A stretch of 64,000 nt of DNA from Variovorax sp. EL159 (GCF_900100965.1 NZ_FMUJ01000003.1:124001-188000), one strand, 5' to 3'; shown: positions 46,147 through 58,588, counted from the first letter of the stretch. A program made the numbers and translations. Notes: generated from the letters alone by a model not told the origin.

Positions 46147-48083
46147 GGCCTTGCTGCGGCGCCGGGTGCATTGACGGCCGTCTCGGCAGGCGCCAACTGC
46201 TCCCTCAGAATCCGCCGGATCTCAAGGATCGCCAGCGGGTCCTCCTGCACGCTGTGCTGCGACGGAATCACCAGCTCAGACGCCGCGCCATCGAGATGCG
46301 CACTCGCGTACGGCACGATGCCGTCGCTCGACTCGGCCAGCGGCACGCCCGGCGTGTCGTTGCCGATGATCGAGTGGAAGCGCACGCGCGGGTTCATCGG
46401 CAGGCCCGATGAGAGGCGCACGAAGGGGTCGCGGTCGCTCAGGTTGTCGATGCTGTTGGGAATGCGCAGCGGCCCCAGGTCCTGCTTGCCGGGCGCGATG
46501 CGGATCAGCTCGCGCGAGATGTCGCTCAGCTGCCCGAGCATCGTCACCGGCAGCGTGATGAGGTTGGCCACCCAGCGCGCGATGCGGTTGTTGGCGAAGT
46601 CGGTGCCGCGGTGCGGCGACGCAATGAAGATCGCATCGCTCACCTGCGGCAAGGGCTCGAAGCGCAGGTAGGGCGCAAGCCGCTTTTCGATGCGTACCTG
46701 CTGCGCGCCCTGCATCGGATAGCTCTCGAGCAGCGCGTCCCAGAGCTTGTCTTCCGACGAAGACACCATCAGCCGCGACAGCACGCCGCCCATGCTGTGG
46801 CCGATCAACGTGATATTGCGCGAGGCTTCGGCCTGGCCCGTGGGGTCGAAATGCGCCAGCGTCTGCGTGACGGCCTCGCGAATCGCGAGGTTGTTGATCG
46901 GCAGCGGCGCGTTGGTGGGGTAGTAGACCTGCCAGACCTGGTAGCGGCGGCGCAGGGTCTCGTCGCCCAGCACTTCGTTGGCCACGTTGATCCAGGCCTC
47001 GGGGCTGCTGGCCAGGCCGTGCAGCATGATGATCGTGCGGCGGTTCGGGTCGTAGGGCTGCATCAGGTAGATGCGCGGCTGCGTGAGCCCGTTGGCGCTG
47101 CCGAAGAGGCTGCGCAGGGCCTGCAGCGCGAAGTCGGAGCGCGCAAGCCACAGGCCGTAGCCCGAGGTGAAGTTGGCGGCGAGCGGAATGTCCTGTCCGG
47201 CCAGCTTGACCGTCGATGTCTTGTAGGGGTCGAAGGCCACGATCCGCAGCGAGCGCGTGGCCAGCACCTGCGCGAGGTCGTCGCCATCGAACTTCAGCAC
47301 GGCCGTGAGGGCGGGGAATGGCGTCTCGCGATAGGGCACCTTGTCCTGATGCGGACGCTCGTCGGTCACGGCCACCAGCTCGGCACCGAAGCCGTCGCGC
47401 CGGTAGATGTTGCGCAGGCCCGAGAAGGTGAGGGACGCGGCCGGAATCAGCTCGCGCGGCAGCATCGCGCCGGTGGGCAACTGCAGCGCCGACAGGTCGC
47501 TGTCGATGTGCCAGTCGGCCACTTGCGGAATGGCCGGCTGCGCCCCCTCGGCGCCGAGCGGGTTGCTCTTCTGGTAGCGGCTGAACAGGCCGGTGATGGC
47601 CTGCTGCACCGCGTAGTTGTAGTAGTCGCGCACCTGGGTCTGCCGGTCTTCGAAGGCACGATCGCGCGGGTTGCGCGCGGTGAAGAAGAGGTAGGCGTAG
47701 GCGTAGCGGGCGGTTTCCAGCCATGCATCGATGGCGGCCGTGGCCGGCGCCTTGGTGGCCGTGCCACTTTTTTCTTCTGTCAGCGCGACCTGCAGCCAGA
47801 CCTCCGACAGCGCCGACAACCGCTGTTCGTCGGTGATGCCCCGCGAATCGGCCAGCGCATGCCGGCAGGCCTGGCCGTCCTTGAGGCACAGGTCGGCGTC
47901 GGAGCCGATCACGCGCAGAACCTCTTGCGCCGAGGTGCTCAGGCGGCCGGTGGTGAGCACGTCGCCACGGCGCTGCGCGAGGTACTCGGCCGGCGAGATC
48001 GATCCGACCTGCACGCCCGCGCAACCGGCCAGCAGCAGGGCGGCACACAGCAATGCGGGCAGCGAGAAGCCGCGAGCGTGCAT
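46143..48083 (-). CDS. lipoprotein alpha/beta hydrolase (esterase/lipase-like)
   Basis: A 646-residue lipoprotein. The signal and lipobox are ALLCAALLLAGC with the lipidated Cys at 21. An N-terminal half of unknown family precedes a C-terminal alpha/beta hydrolase domain. The latter shows IIMLHGLASSPEAWINVANE, the nucleophile elbow TLIGHSMGGVLSRL, and SQHSVQEDPLAI near the end, which may give the His. The start is ATG 48083, coupled to the preceding Lnb-type gene by TGATG; an upstream GTG at 48086 is possible. It probably acts on lipids or acylated molecules at the outer membrane. The two genes are likely functional partners. Confidence 0.87.
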   Translation of the reverse strand: MHARGFSLPALLCAALLLAGCAGVQVGSISPAEYLAQRRGDVLTTGRLSTSAQEVLRVIGSDADLCLKDGQACRHALADSRGITDEQRLSALSEVWLQVALTEEKSGTATKAPATAAIDAWLETARYAYAYLFFTARNPRDRAFEDRQTQVRDYYNYAVQQAITGLFSRYQKSNPLGAEGAQPAIPQVADWHIDSDLSALQLPTGAMLPRELIPAASLTFSGLRNIYRRDGFGAELVAVTDERPHQDKVPYRETPFPALTAVLKFDGDDLAQVLATRSLRIVAFDPYKTSTVKLAGQDIPLAANFTSGYGLWLARSDFALQALRSLFGSANGLTQPRIYLMQPYDPNRRTIIMLHGLASSPEAWINVANEVLGDETLRRRYQVWQVYYPTNAPLPINNLAIREAVTQTLAHFDPTGQAEASRNITLIGHSMGGVLSRLMVSSSEDKLWDALLESYPMQGAQQVRIEKRLAPYLRFEPLPQVSDAIFIASPHRGTDFANNRIARWVANLITLPVTMLGQLSDISRELIRIAPGKQDLGPLRIPNSIDNLSDRDPFVRLSSGLPMNPRVRFHSIIGNDTPGVPLAESSDGIVPYASAHLDGAASELVIPSQHSVQEDPLAILEIRRILREQLAPAETAVNAPGAAARP

Positions 48084-49093
48084 CACGGCGTGGCCCCTGC
48101 GCCCGGAAGGCCGCGGCGGATGGCCTGCGAGAAGTCCGCGCCCGGGGTCTTGTCGGCGGCGATGGCGCGCTCGGTGATGCGGCCTTGCGTGTGCAGCGCT
48201 TCAAGGCTGTAGCCCGCGGGCAGGGCGCCCACGTCGTAGAGGTAGCCGGGCAGGTAGCCCGAGGCCAGCAGCCGCCAGTCCATCGGCAGACCGGGCACGA
48301 TGCGCTTGGCCAGCGCGTAGACGATGGTGGTGCAGTTGGCGGTGAGCGTGTTGTAGAAGCTCGGCGCGCGCACCAGCGAAGCGGCTTCATCGACGTAGGC
48401 CAGGAACAGCGAACGCATTTCAGGCTGCGGCAGGGTCACGCGGTACATGTAGATGTCTTCGCCGCGCACGTTGGTGCGCACGCGAAGAATGTCGTGCTCG
48501 TCGGCCGCAACGAGGCTCAGCTCGAACTGCTTGAAGAAGCCGCCGATGGACGAGAAGCTCTCGCCGCGTTCCTTGCGGATCTCGATGGAGAAGGTGACGA
48601 ACTGGCCGTCGTCGAAGCCGAAGGACACCAGCGTGTGCGCGATGGCGGGGCCGGACCAATGGGAAAGGGCCACGTCGATCGAGCGGATGCGGTCGAGGTC
48701 GTAGCGGCGCGTTTCCCAGCGCTGGGTGTAGTCGGTGTCGCTGCGCCAGTCGAAGTTGCGCACGTTCTGCAGGGTGACCACGTTGCCGTCCACATGGCCG
48801 CTCAGCTGGCGTGCGACGTCGTCGGCCCATACGCGGTTCTGCGAAGGCAGGATGGTGCCCCACCACGCCATCAGCATCGCAAAGCCCACGGCATAGGAGA
48901 GCAGGGCGCGTGCCGCCCTGCCGCGCCACAACAACGCGATGGCGGCAAGGCCGAAGCCGGCCCACAGGATGGCGGCGCCGATCTTCACCGCAGGTGGCCC
49001 CGGCAACTGGTACCAGAGCGCAAGGCAGGCCCACAGCGCGGTCAGCAACACGAGGAGCGATGCCGAGAGGCGGCCGCAAAAGCGCAAGAACAT
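48083..49093 (-). CDS. membrane protein with Lnb N-terminal periplasmic (DUF4105) domain
   Basis: A 336-residue protein started at ATG 49093 (MFLRFCGRLSASLLVLLTAL); the longer frame needs a TTG in the promoter region. Three hydrophobic segments occupy about residues 8-85. A periplasmic domain follows with the DUF4105 pattern: NFDWRSDTDYTQRWETRRYD, SHWSGPAIAHTLVSFGF, FVTFSIEIRKERGESFS and YNTLTANCTTIVY, where the conserved Cys lies. DUF4105 proteins include the N-terminal part of an outer-membrane Lnb protein; their chemistry is not settled. It is translationally coupled to the lipoprotein hydrolase downstream. Confidence 0.87.
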   Translation of the reverse strand: MFLRFCGRLSASLLVLLTALWACLALWYQLPGPPAVKIGAAILWAGFGLAAIALLWRGRAARALLSYAVGFAMLMAWWGTILPSQNRVWADDVARQLSGHVDGNVVTLQNVRNFDWRSDTDYTQRWETRRYDLDRIRSIDVALSHWSGPAIAHTLVSFGFDDGQFVTFSIEIRKERGESFSSIGGFFKQFELSLVAADEHDILRVRTNVRGEDIYMYRVTLPQPEMRSLFLAYVDEAASLVRAPSFYNTLTANCTTIVYALAKRIVPGLPMDWRLLASGYLPGYLYDVGALPAGYSLEALHTQGRITERAIAADKTPGADFSQAIRRGLPGAGATP

Positions 49094-49260
49094 TCGGAGC
49101 TTCAGTAGATGAGTGCCGCAATTATCTCTATACGTAACAGGTAAGCGAACTGTCAGAAAGCACACACAAAGTGCCCTGGCACGTTGCAACTGTTATGTCG
49201 CGTGCCGCGCGTTCGCAAGCGAAGTTGCGAATAGAAAAAAGACCAACAGGAGACAAGCTC

Positions 49261-52473
<3,213 letters not shown>

Positions 52474-52493
52474 GCGGTACTGCGTGCGCCGTG

Positions 52494-52517
52494 GCCCCTC
52501 GCCTCAGGGCGAGGGGC
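52494..52517. terminator. strong hairpin between converging genes
   Basis: GCCCCTCGCC (52494-52503) and GGCGAGGGGC (52508-52517) form a perfect 10-bp stem with a TCAG loop. It fills the short gap between the amidohydrolase stop and the acetyltransferase stop, so it can serve both strands. There is no T-tract. Confidence 0.65.
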
Positions 52518-55213
52518 TACAGCATGTACGTCACAAGCCTGAAGTCCGGGTCTTCCGGGAAAGGCTTGACGCTGAACCCCAGCCGCCGCACCAGCTTCAG
52601 CATGTCGGGGTTGTTGGCCAGCACCAGCCCGTCGATTTCGGCCAAGCCCTTGTCGCGGGCCACGTCGATGATGCTTTCCATCAGGCGAGAGCCGATGCCC
52701 TTGCCGCTGAACTCGTCGGCCACCACCAGCGAGAACTCGCAGCTGGTCTGGTCGGGGTTGGTGATGTAGCGCGACACGCCCACGATGCGCTCGCTTTCGA
52801 GCACGGTGCCGTCGGGTGTGATGCTGCGGTCGAGCACGACGGCCACCAGCGCCATCTCGCGGTCGTAGTCGATGAGGGTGAAGCGCGAGAGCATCGACGG
52901 CGGCAGCTCGTGGAAGCGCGAGACGAAACGAAACCAGCGGCTTTCGGGCGACAGGCCTTGCACCAGCGCCTGCAGCATCTGCGCGTCGTTCGGATGCACC
53001 GGCCGCACGATGTAGGTGCTGCCGCCGGGCAGCGGCCATTCGCGCCGGTAGCGCGCGGGGTACGGCATGATCGCCAGATGCTGGTAGCCGTTGCCCACAT
53101 GGCCCGCTGCCACCGCCTGCGTGCTGCTGTCGACCACGATGCGCGCATCGACCGAGATGGCGCCCGACTCGTCCACGATGATGGGGTTGATGTCCATCTC
53201 GCGCAGCTCGGGCAGCTCGCACACCATTTCAGACACGCGCAGCAGCACGTGTTCGAGCGCTTCCATGTCGACCGCGTTCGCACCGCGCCATTCGCCCAAA
53301 GTTTCTGCCACGCGCGAGCGTTCGATGAGCCGGCGCGCCAGGAACTGGTTGAGCGGGGGCAGTTCCATCGCGCGGTCGTTCAGCAGCTCGATCATGGTGC
53401 CGCCCGCGCCGAAGACGATGACGGGGCCGAAGGGCTGGTCGGTCACCATGCCCACGTAGATTTCGCGGCCGCGCCGCGCGCGCACCATCTTCTGCACGGT
53501 CACGCCATTGATGCGCGCCTCGGGTGCCAGGCGCGTCACGCGCTCCATCATCTCGATGTAGGTGTCGCGCGCGCTGGTGCCGTTGAGCACGTTGAGCGCC
53601 ACGCCCTCGACGTCGGATTTGTGCGGGATGTCGGGCGAATCGATCTTGAGCGCCACCGGAAAGCCCAGCTGCGTGGCGATCATCATGGCTTCGTTGGCGC
53701 TGCGCGCGAGCAGCGTGCGCGTGATCGGAATGTGGAAGGACGACAGCAGCGACTTCGACTCCATCTCCGTCAGCACGCGGCGGCGCTCGGCCAGCACGCT
53801 TTCGATCAGAAGGCGCGCGCCTTCGATGTCGGGCTTGGCCATCTCCGACAGCGGCGGCGGCGTCTGCTGCAGCAACTGCTGGTTCTGATAGAAGGCCGCG
53901 ATGTTGCCGAAGGCACCGACCGCCGCCTCGGGCGTGCGAAAGCTCGGAATCGTCGCGTCGGCCAGCACGGTGCGGGCCTTGCCGACCGACGAATCGCCCA
54001 TCCAGCACGACAGCAGCGGCTTGTTCATCGGCCGCGGAATGTCGGCCAGCGCCTTGGCGGTGGCGGCTGCGTCGGCACCGGCCTTGGGAGAGAAGATGGC
54101 GAGCACGCCGTCGACCTGGCTGTCGGCCGAAGCGGCGTCGATGGCGGCGCGGTAGTGCGCGGGAGTCGCGTCTTCCGACAGGTCGATCAGGTCGGCCAGC
54201 GAGGCGAGCGGCGCCAGCGTCGGTTGCAGCAAGCGCTGTGCGGGAGCCGACAGCTTGCCCAGGTCAAGGCCGATCTCGTTGATCCAATCGGCCGCCAGCA
54301 CGCCGGGCCCGCCGCCGTTGGTGACCACGGCCAGCCGCTTGCCGACCGGGCGGTAGCGCGAGGCCAGGCACTTGGCCGCCGAGAACAGCTCGACGAAGGA
54401 GCGCACCCGCACGGCGCCCGCGCGGCGCAGCGCGGCATCGAACACATCGTCGCTGCCTACGATGGCGGCGCTGTGCGTCTGCGCGGCCTCGTTGCCAGCG
54501 GGCTTGCGGCCGGCCTTGAGCACCACCACCGGCTTGGCATGCGAGGCCGAGCGCAGCGCGCTCATGAAGCGGCGCGCGTCTGCAATACCTTCGAGGTACA
54601 CGATGATGCTGTGCGTGGCCTGGTCGTTCGCCAGGAAGTCGAGCACCTGCGGAATGTCGACCGAGGTGTGCGGGCCGAGCGACACCACGCTGGAAAAGCC
54701 GACGCCGTTCTGCCGCGCCCAGTCGAGCATCGAGGCGGTGAGGGCGCCCGATTGCGACACCAGCGCGAGCGGCCCCGCCTTGGCCAGCGGCCCGGCCACG
54801 CTGGCATTCAGATGCAGCAGCGGACGCTGGAAGCCCAGCGAATTCGGCCCCAGCAGATGCACCCCTTCGCGCCGCGCGATCTTGCGCCACTGGTCGGCCT
54901 GGTCGGCACCGATGCCGCTCGACATGACGACGGCGGCGCTGCAGCCGATGCGCCCGGCGATCTCCAATGCGGCGGCCACGTCGCGCGGGGCGAGGGCGAT
55001 CAGCGCCAGGTCGGCATGGGTTTGCGACAGCTCTTCCAGCGTGCCCTTGGTGCGCACATCCAGAAAGCGCAGGGTGCCGTCGAAACGGTCGGCGCGAAAG
55101 GCTTCGCGCAGCGTGCGGCCCGCCGGGGCGTGGCCGCCCGGATCGTCGGTGTGGCCGACGAAGGCGACGATGGAAGCCGGGGCGAAAAGCGGGGTCAGGA
55201 AATGCTTGTCCAT
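52517..55213 (-). CDS. PatZ/Pat-like bifunctional protein: acyl-CoA ligase-like domains plus GNAT acetyltransferase
   Basis: An 898-residue protein with the layout of protein lysine acetyltransferase Pat/PatZ. A CoA-binding domain (LFAPASIVAFVG) and ligase-type CoA domains (GPNSLGF, LVSQSGAL) occupy about 1-460. An ATP-grasp domain lies at about 480-700 (HIPITRTLLARSANEAMMIA, KIDSPDIPHKSDVEGV). A GNAT domain occupies 718-898 with the acetyl-CoA loop FSGKGIGSRLMES. Such enzymes control acyl-CoA synthetases by lysine acetylation. His247 in TQTHSAA-like context (EAAQTHSAAIVG) lies where ADP-forming acetyl-CoA synthetases have their phospho-His. The neighbours give no operon context. Confidence 0.92.
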   Translation of the reverse strand: MDKHFLTPLFAPASIVAFVGHTDDPGGHAPAGRTLREAFRADRFDGTLRFLDVRTKGTLEELSQTHADLALIALAPRDVAAALEIAGRIGCSAAVVMSSGIGADQADQWRKIARREGVHLLGPNSLGFQRPLLHLNASVAGPLAKAGPLALVSQSGALTASMLDWARQNGVGFSSVVSLGPHTSVDIPQVLDFLANDQATHSIIVYLEGIADARRFMSALRSASHAKPVVVLKAGRKPAGNEAAQTHSAAIVGSDDVFDAALRRAGAVRVRSFVELFSAAKCLASRYRPVGKRLAVVTNGGGPGVLAADWINEIGLDLGKLSAPAQRLLQPTLAPLASLADLIDLSEDATPAHYRAAIDAASADSQVDGVLAIFSPKAGADAAATAKALADIPRPMNKPLLSCWMGDSSVGKARTVLADATIPSFRTPEAAVGAFGNIAAFYQNQQLLQQTPPPLSEMAKPDIEGARLLIESVLAERRRVLTEMESKSLLSSFHIPITRTLLARSANEAMMIATQLGFPVALKIDSPDIPHKSDVEGVALNVLNGTSARDTYIEMMERVTRLAPEARINGVTVQKMVRARRGREIYVGMVTDQPFGPVIVFGAGGTMIELLNDRAMELPPLNQFLARRLIERSRVAETLGEWRGANAVDMEALEHVLLRVSEMVCELPELREMDINPIIVDESGAISVDARIVVDSSTQAVAAGHVGNGYQHLAIMPYPARYRREWPLPGGSTYIVRPVHPNDAQMLQALVQGLSPESRWFRFVSRFHELPPSMLSRFTLIDYDREMALVAVVLDRSITPDGTVLESERIVGVSRYITNPDQTSCEFSLVVADEFSGKGIGSRLMESIIDVARDKGLAEIDGLVLANNPDMLKLVRRLGFSVKPFPEDPDFRLVTYML

Positions 55214-55408
55214 GCCTTAGTCTGCCTTGATCGGGGGATGAATCCAAACGGGTTTTCGTGCCTCGCACGGCGAGCGTCGCTTCCATCGGCTGAGGCCGGA
55301 AGCAGAGGTCCGCCTGCGACTGCGTCCAGGCAGGCTATGGACTCCGGCTCACCCATAGAATCGCGTGTTGACGCCATCTGGCGTTACTTGATGTCGCTGG
55401 AGGGCGAT

Positions 55409-56560
55409 ATGGCAGTCTTGATTGAAGCGGTGTGCGCGGTCGTGCGGCGCGACGCCATCGAAGAACGCATCCCTGGAGGATGGGCCACCTTTGTTGCTGC
55501 CATTCCGACCGGAGCGTTCTGCTTCGACGATGAACTCGCAAGCGTCGGGTTCATGGCTGTCGCGGACGCCGAGACCTTTCTTGTTCACATGCAATCGCTT
55601 GGCCTGCGTGTAGCTTCTGGCGCAGGCGAAGTCGACGCGTGCCTGGTGGAGCAACTCGGACGAAGCGGCGCGCCAGCGCCTTGGCTCGGCACAACGCGGA
55701 TGTCGCTCGATGAGATCGGAGGCGAAGTCGCGGTCGCGTTCCTCAAGGGAACGCGCGAGCAGCGCATCGTCATGCCCGGGGGCTGGAAGTTCCAGGGATC
55801 GGTCTCGCAAAAACCACTCGACTTCGTGCGCACTGACGCCTCGCGCTTGGAGTTCATTCGCAGCCAGGGCAACGTCGAGGTCTACTGGGACAACGAACAG
55901 CAGTGCGAGGTCTATGTGGGGCGGCCGTACGGAACTCAGCCCAAGGGCGGGCAGGAGCTTTCCGACGCTCAACGCGACAAACACAATCGCCTTTGGGACC
56001 AGGCCCGCGGCATTGCAGACAAGCACAAGATCTACGCCCTGGTGCCACCGTTCAAGCCTGGGTTTTTTGTCGCACGCGAGATGCGCAAGGCAATTGCGCT
56101 GCTTGAAAAGCTTCTGGCCTTGCATCCGGGCAATGCAGCAGCGCTATGGATGCAAGGCAAGTTGCTTCAGTTGCTGGGTGACTTCGACGCGTCGCTCGAC
56201 CGCCTGTCCAAGGCGTACCTCATCGATCCGGGCACCGCAGCCTACTCGAGGGAGGCAGGCATCAGCGCGACCGAGGCTGGAAAGCTGGATGTCGCCGTCT
56301 TCTATGCACAAGAGGCACTGAAGGCGACACCCGGGGACGCTGGCCTGCGGACCAATCTCGCGGTTGCCCATCTGCTCGCCGGCAACATGGTCGCCGCTCG
56401 CAAGGAGATCGACAGTGCACGTGCTGCCGAACCCGACGACCCGATCACACGCTCGGTCTGGGTGCTCGTCCGGGAAGTCGCCGCCGGGCGCATGCGCCGA
56501 CCTACAAGGACCAGCGAGATCGATATCAAGGCGTTGCGCGAGGCGTCGGCGAACGTCTGA
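55409..56560 (+). CDS. TPR-containing protein of unknown function
   Basis: A 383-residue protein. The start is placed at ATG 55409 (MAVLIEAVCAVVRRDAIEER) because it has a GGAGGG site 4 bp upstream; in-frame ATGs at 55337 and 55391 are alternatives. The N-terminal 150 residues form an unassigned globular part (FVAAIPTGAFCFDDELASVG). The C-terminal half has tetratricopeptide-like helices (LLALHPGNAAALWMQGKLLQ, DVAVFYAQEALKATPG). The DNA from here to about 57845 looks less G+C-rich at third positions than the flanks. The function is unknown. Confidence 0.82.
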   Translation: MAVLIEAVCAVVRRDAIEERIPGGWATFVAAIPTGAFCFDDELASVGFMAVADAETFLVHMQSLGLRVASGAGEVDACLVEQLGRSGAPAPWLGTTRMSLDEIGGEVAVAFLKGTREQRIVMPGGWKFQGSVSQKPLDFVRTDASRLEFIRSQGNVEVYWDNEQQCEVYVGRPYGTQPKGGQELSDAQRDKHNRLWDQARGIADKHKIYALVPPFKPGFFVAREMRKAIALLEKLLALHPGNAAALWMQGKLLQLLGDFDASLDRLSKAYLIDPGTAAYSREAGISATEAGKLDVAVFYAQEALKATPGDAGLRTNLAVAHLLAGNMVAARKEIDSARAAEPDDPITRSVWVLVREVAAGRMRRPTRTSEIDIKALREASANV

Positions 56561-56628
56561 GCGCGACGCGCGGGCTGTGCTCACTTGCGTCACGCCATGA
56601 CAGAAGCGAAGACAAGGAGGGATTTTTG

Positions 56629-57264
56629 ATGATGGGCATTTTGAGAGTCTTGCTGGCCTGCGCCATCTGCTCCCTGGGTCTCGGGTGTGCAGCCCCGCCT
56701 GAAGTTTCCAGCCTTCAAAAGGCGACATCGCCGCGCATCGTCAATCTTGAAGCCGACGCCTCGTACAAGTTCCTGGGAGCCTTTGGAAAGGAGGCCGAGG
56801 TCCATCTCTTGCAGGGAACATATCGCCTCGAGAAGGAAAACGCAGCTGGTCAGTTCTATCTCGGAGATTTGCACTCGGTGTGGTGGATGCTCGGCTCAGA
56901 TCTGGCGCTTTTGAGGGGCGGTGTGTGGATACCCACGGACTCATCGAAGTCGCCTCGCATCTACTTCTACTACGGCTATCAGGAGATCAGGACAAAAAAC
57001 CTGGCTGATGCCCTTTCGCAGAGGAGGGAGCTGGCGACACAGGGGAGTCCGGCTCGCGACGGCAGCATCGATGCGGCGACAGCCATCGCCATTCAAAGCG
57101 CTCCGCCGACGATGTCTCCTCTGCATGCTGGCGTGGGGGCGGGGATCGGGGCAGCGCTTGTCGGCGCGCTCGCGGATTTCGACAGCCCCATCCTTTATCA
57201 GGCACCGACGGATGGGCAATTCAAGACGGTGATTGATGGGTTTTTTCGCGCGGCACGGCCATAG
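56629..57264 (+). CDS. small lipoprotein of unknown function
   Basis: A 211-residue protein with a very strong AAGGAGGG site 7 bp before ATG 56629. The signal and lipobox MGILRVLLACAICSLGLGC make it a lipoprotein. The body contains YRLEKENAAGQFYLGD and ESRIYF-like beta segments (RIYFYYGYQEIRTKN), then a glycine-rich hydrophobic stretch GVGAGIGAALVGALADF. No family recognised. It may belong with the TPR gene 68 bp upstream. Confidence 0.8.
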   Translation: MMGILRVLLACAICSLGLGCAAPPEVSSLQKATSPRIVNLEADASYKFLGAFGKEAEVHLLQGTYRLEKENAAGQFYLGDLHSVWWMLGSDLALLRGGVWIPTDSSKSPRIYFYYGYQEIRTKNLADALSQRRELATQGSPARDGSIDAATAIAIQSAPPTMSPLHAGVGAGIGAALVGALADFDSPILYQAPTDGQFKTVIDGFFRAARP

Positions 57265-57283
57265 AAGTGTTGGTTTTTTCGAC

Positions 57284-57305
57284 CCGACCGGTGAGCGTCG
57301 GTTTT
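57284..57305 (+). terminator. weak terminator candidate after the small lipoprotein gene
   Basis: CCGAC (57284-57288) / GTCGG (57297-57301) with an 8-base loop followed by four T. The stem is short. The 245-bp gap from 57265 to the next gene otherwise holds nothing I can assign. Confidence 0.35.
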
Positions 57306-57509
57306 CGAACGGATCGAAGGGCGGTAGCGGGATCGCAGCGGAAGTACGCTTTTTCCCGAAAGCGTTGCCTCTCGAGACGCGAAGACAACGCGCCGCGCCC
57401 ACTCCCCGCTGAAACTCGAGCGCACCTGCGGCTCAGTCTGGGTCTGCAGCCCAACCGCTGCGAGTAATTGCCCTCAGTGCGGCTGGGTCCGGTGTGACCT
57501 AGGCGGCTT

Positions 57510-57845
57510 TTACTTCGCCTTCTTGCAAGGCCACGTCTTGAGAAGCGCGAGGAATGCAATGTCCGACGCTTCCTCATGGCGGCCAGACGGATTTTTGCGA
57601 AGGTCGGCCAGGACAAGATCGTTGATCTGGCCGAGCGTTACGCCGTTGGGAACGCATATACGCCGCCGCTCAGTAACCGCTTCCATTGTCTCTATCCCGG
57701 CCAACACTCCGCGAATGTAGTTGACCGCCCCAAGTTGCTGTGAGTCCGTGCCCTCCAGTTCCTTGAGCAGATCGTTGCCTGTGTACGCATGGGCCGCGCC
57801 AGCAACGAGGAACGGGATTAGAAAAGCGTATTTCATCGCAGGCAT
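57510..57845 (-). CDS. Rap1a/Tai-like immunity protein
   Basis: A 111-residue exported protein. I start it at ATG 57845 (MPAMKYAFLIPFLVAGAAHA); ATG 57836 is the alternative, and both give a Sec signal cleaved near AHAYTG. The mature part has the Rap1a/Tai layout: YTGNDLLKELEG, GAVNYIRGVLAGIETM, RRICVPNGVTLGQINDLVLA and a C-terminal ALLKTWPCKK. Its two Cys probably form a disulfide. Rap1a and Tai proteins neutralise peptidoglycan amidase effectors of type VI secretion. No effector gene is nearby, so it may be an orphan or have a house-keeping role. Confidence 0.82.
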   Translation of the reverse strand: MPAMKYAFLIPFLVAGAAHAYTGNDLLKELEGTDSQQLGAVNYIRGVLAGIETMEAVTERRRICVPNGVTLGQINDLVLADLRKNPSGRHEEASDIAFLALLKTWPCKKAK

Positions 57846-58132
57846 CTTGGTATCAATCAATCGGGCAATTTTGGCGTGCCCAGTGTTGTTTGCGAGTGGT
57901 GGATTCGACCGGTTGAATCCGCCGGCGACTGTAGCCGATCGCCGGCCACTCGCATCCAGTTGCTGAACAACTGTCCGCGTCTGGACATCGGCGGTGGCCC
58001 GCGCCGCGCCAGCCTGCTCTGTCGGCCACCACCAACCGGAAACTCCCGAGGATTTTCAATCGGACTGACATGCTGCGCTGCGAGGATCGACCGCGTGAAA
58101 GCCCTTGATGTCCTTTGTTCCGGGAGTGGAAG
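57846..58132. promoter_or_regulatory. intergenic region before gspG, divergent to the Rap1a-like gene
   Basis: A 287-bp gap between divergent genes must hold both promoters. I see no clear consensus promoter, operator repeat or riboswitch. The gspG start is preceded by GGAGTGGAAG. Confidence 0.4.
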
Positions 58133-58588
58133 ATGGCCGCACGTTCAACCCGTTGTCGCGCAGGTCGGCGCTCCGTCTCCCCGCTGCAGCGCGGCTTCAC
58201 CCTGATCGAGCTGATGGTGGTGCTGGTCATCATCGGCGTGCTGGCCGCGCTCATCGTGCCCAGCCTGATGGACCGGCCCGACCAGGCCCGCGCCACCGCC
58301 GCCCGGCAGGACGTGGCCGCGATCATGCAGGCGCTGAAGCTCTACCGGCTGGACAACGGTGGCTACCCCAGCGCCACGCAGGGCCTGCGCGCGCTGGTCG
58401 AAAAGCCCACGGCCGGCAAGCCGCCGGCCAACTGGCGCACCTACCTGGAGCGGCTGCCCGCCGACCCCTGGGGCAACCCCTACCAGTACCTGAACCCGGG
58501 CACCCACGGCGAGGTCGATGTGTTTTCGCTGGGCGCCGATGGCGAGCCCGGCGGCGAGAAAGCCAACGCCGACATCGGCTCCTGGTAG
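58133..58588 (+). CDS. gspG: type II secretion major pseudopilin
   Basis: A 151-residue pseudopilin. The prepilin peptidase site is QRG/FTLIELMVVL, with Glu at position 5 of the mature protein, after a 27-residue basic leader (unusually long). The C-terminal calcium-site region reads LPADPWGNPYQYLNPG and ends FSLGADGEPGGE...DIGSW, typical of GspG. It begins the operon; gspK follows after 4 bp, with no gspH, gspI or gspJ between them. Confidence 0.95.
   Translation: MAARSTRCRAGRRSVSPLQRGFTLIELMVVLVIIGVLAALIVPSLMDRPDQARATAARQDVAAIMQALKLYRLDNGGYPSATQGLRALVEKPTAGKPPANWRTYLERLPADPWGNPYQYLNPGTHGEVDVFSLGADGEPGGEKANADIGSW

Noticed and set aside
52484..56560. 1358-codon open frame on the plus strand
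   Set aside because: Most of it is antisense to the PatZ-like gene, whose domains are clear. It has His/Arg/Ala-rich nonsense composition. Only the part from 55409 is a real gene.
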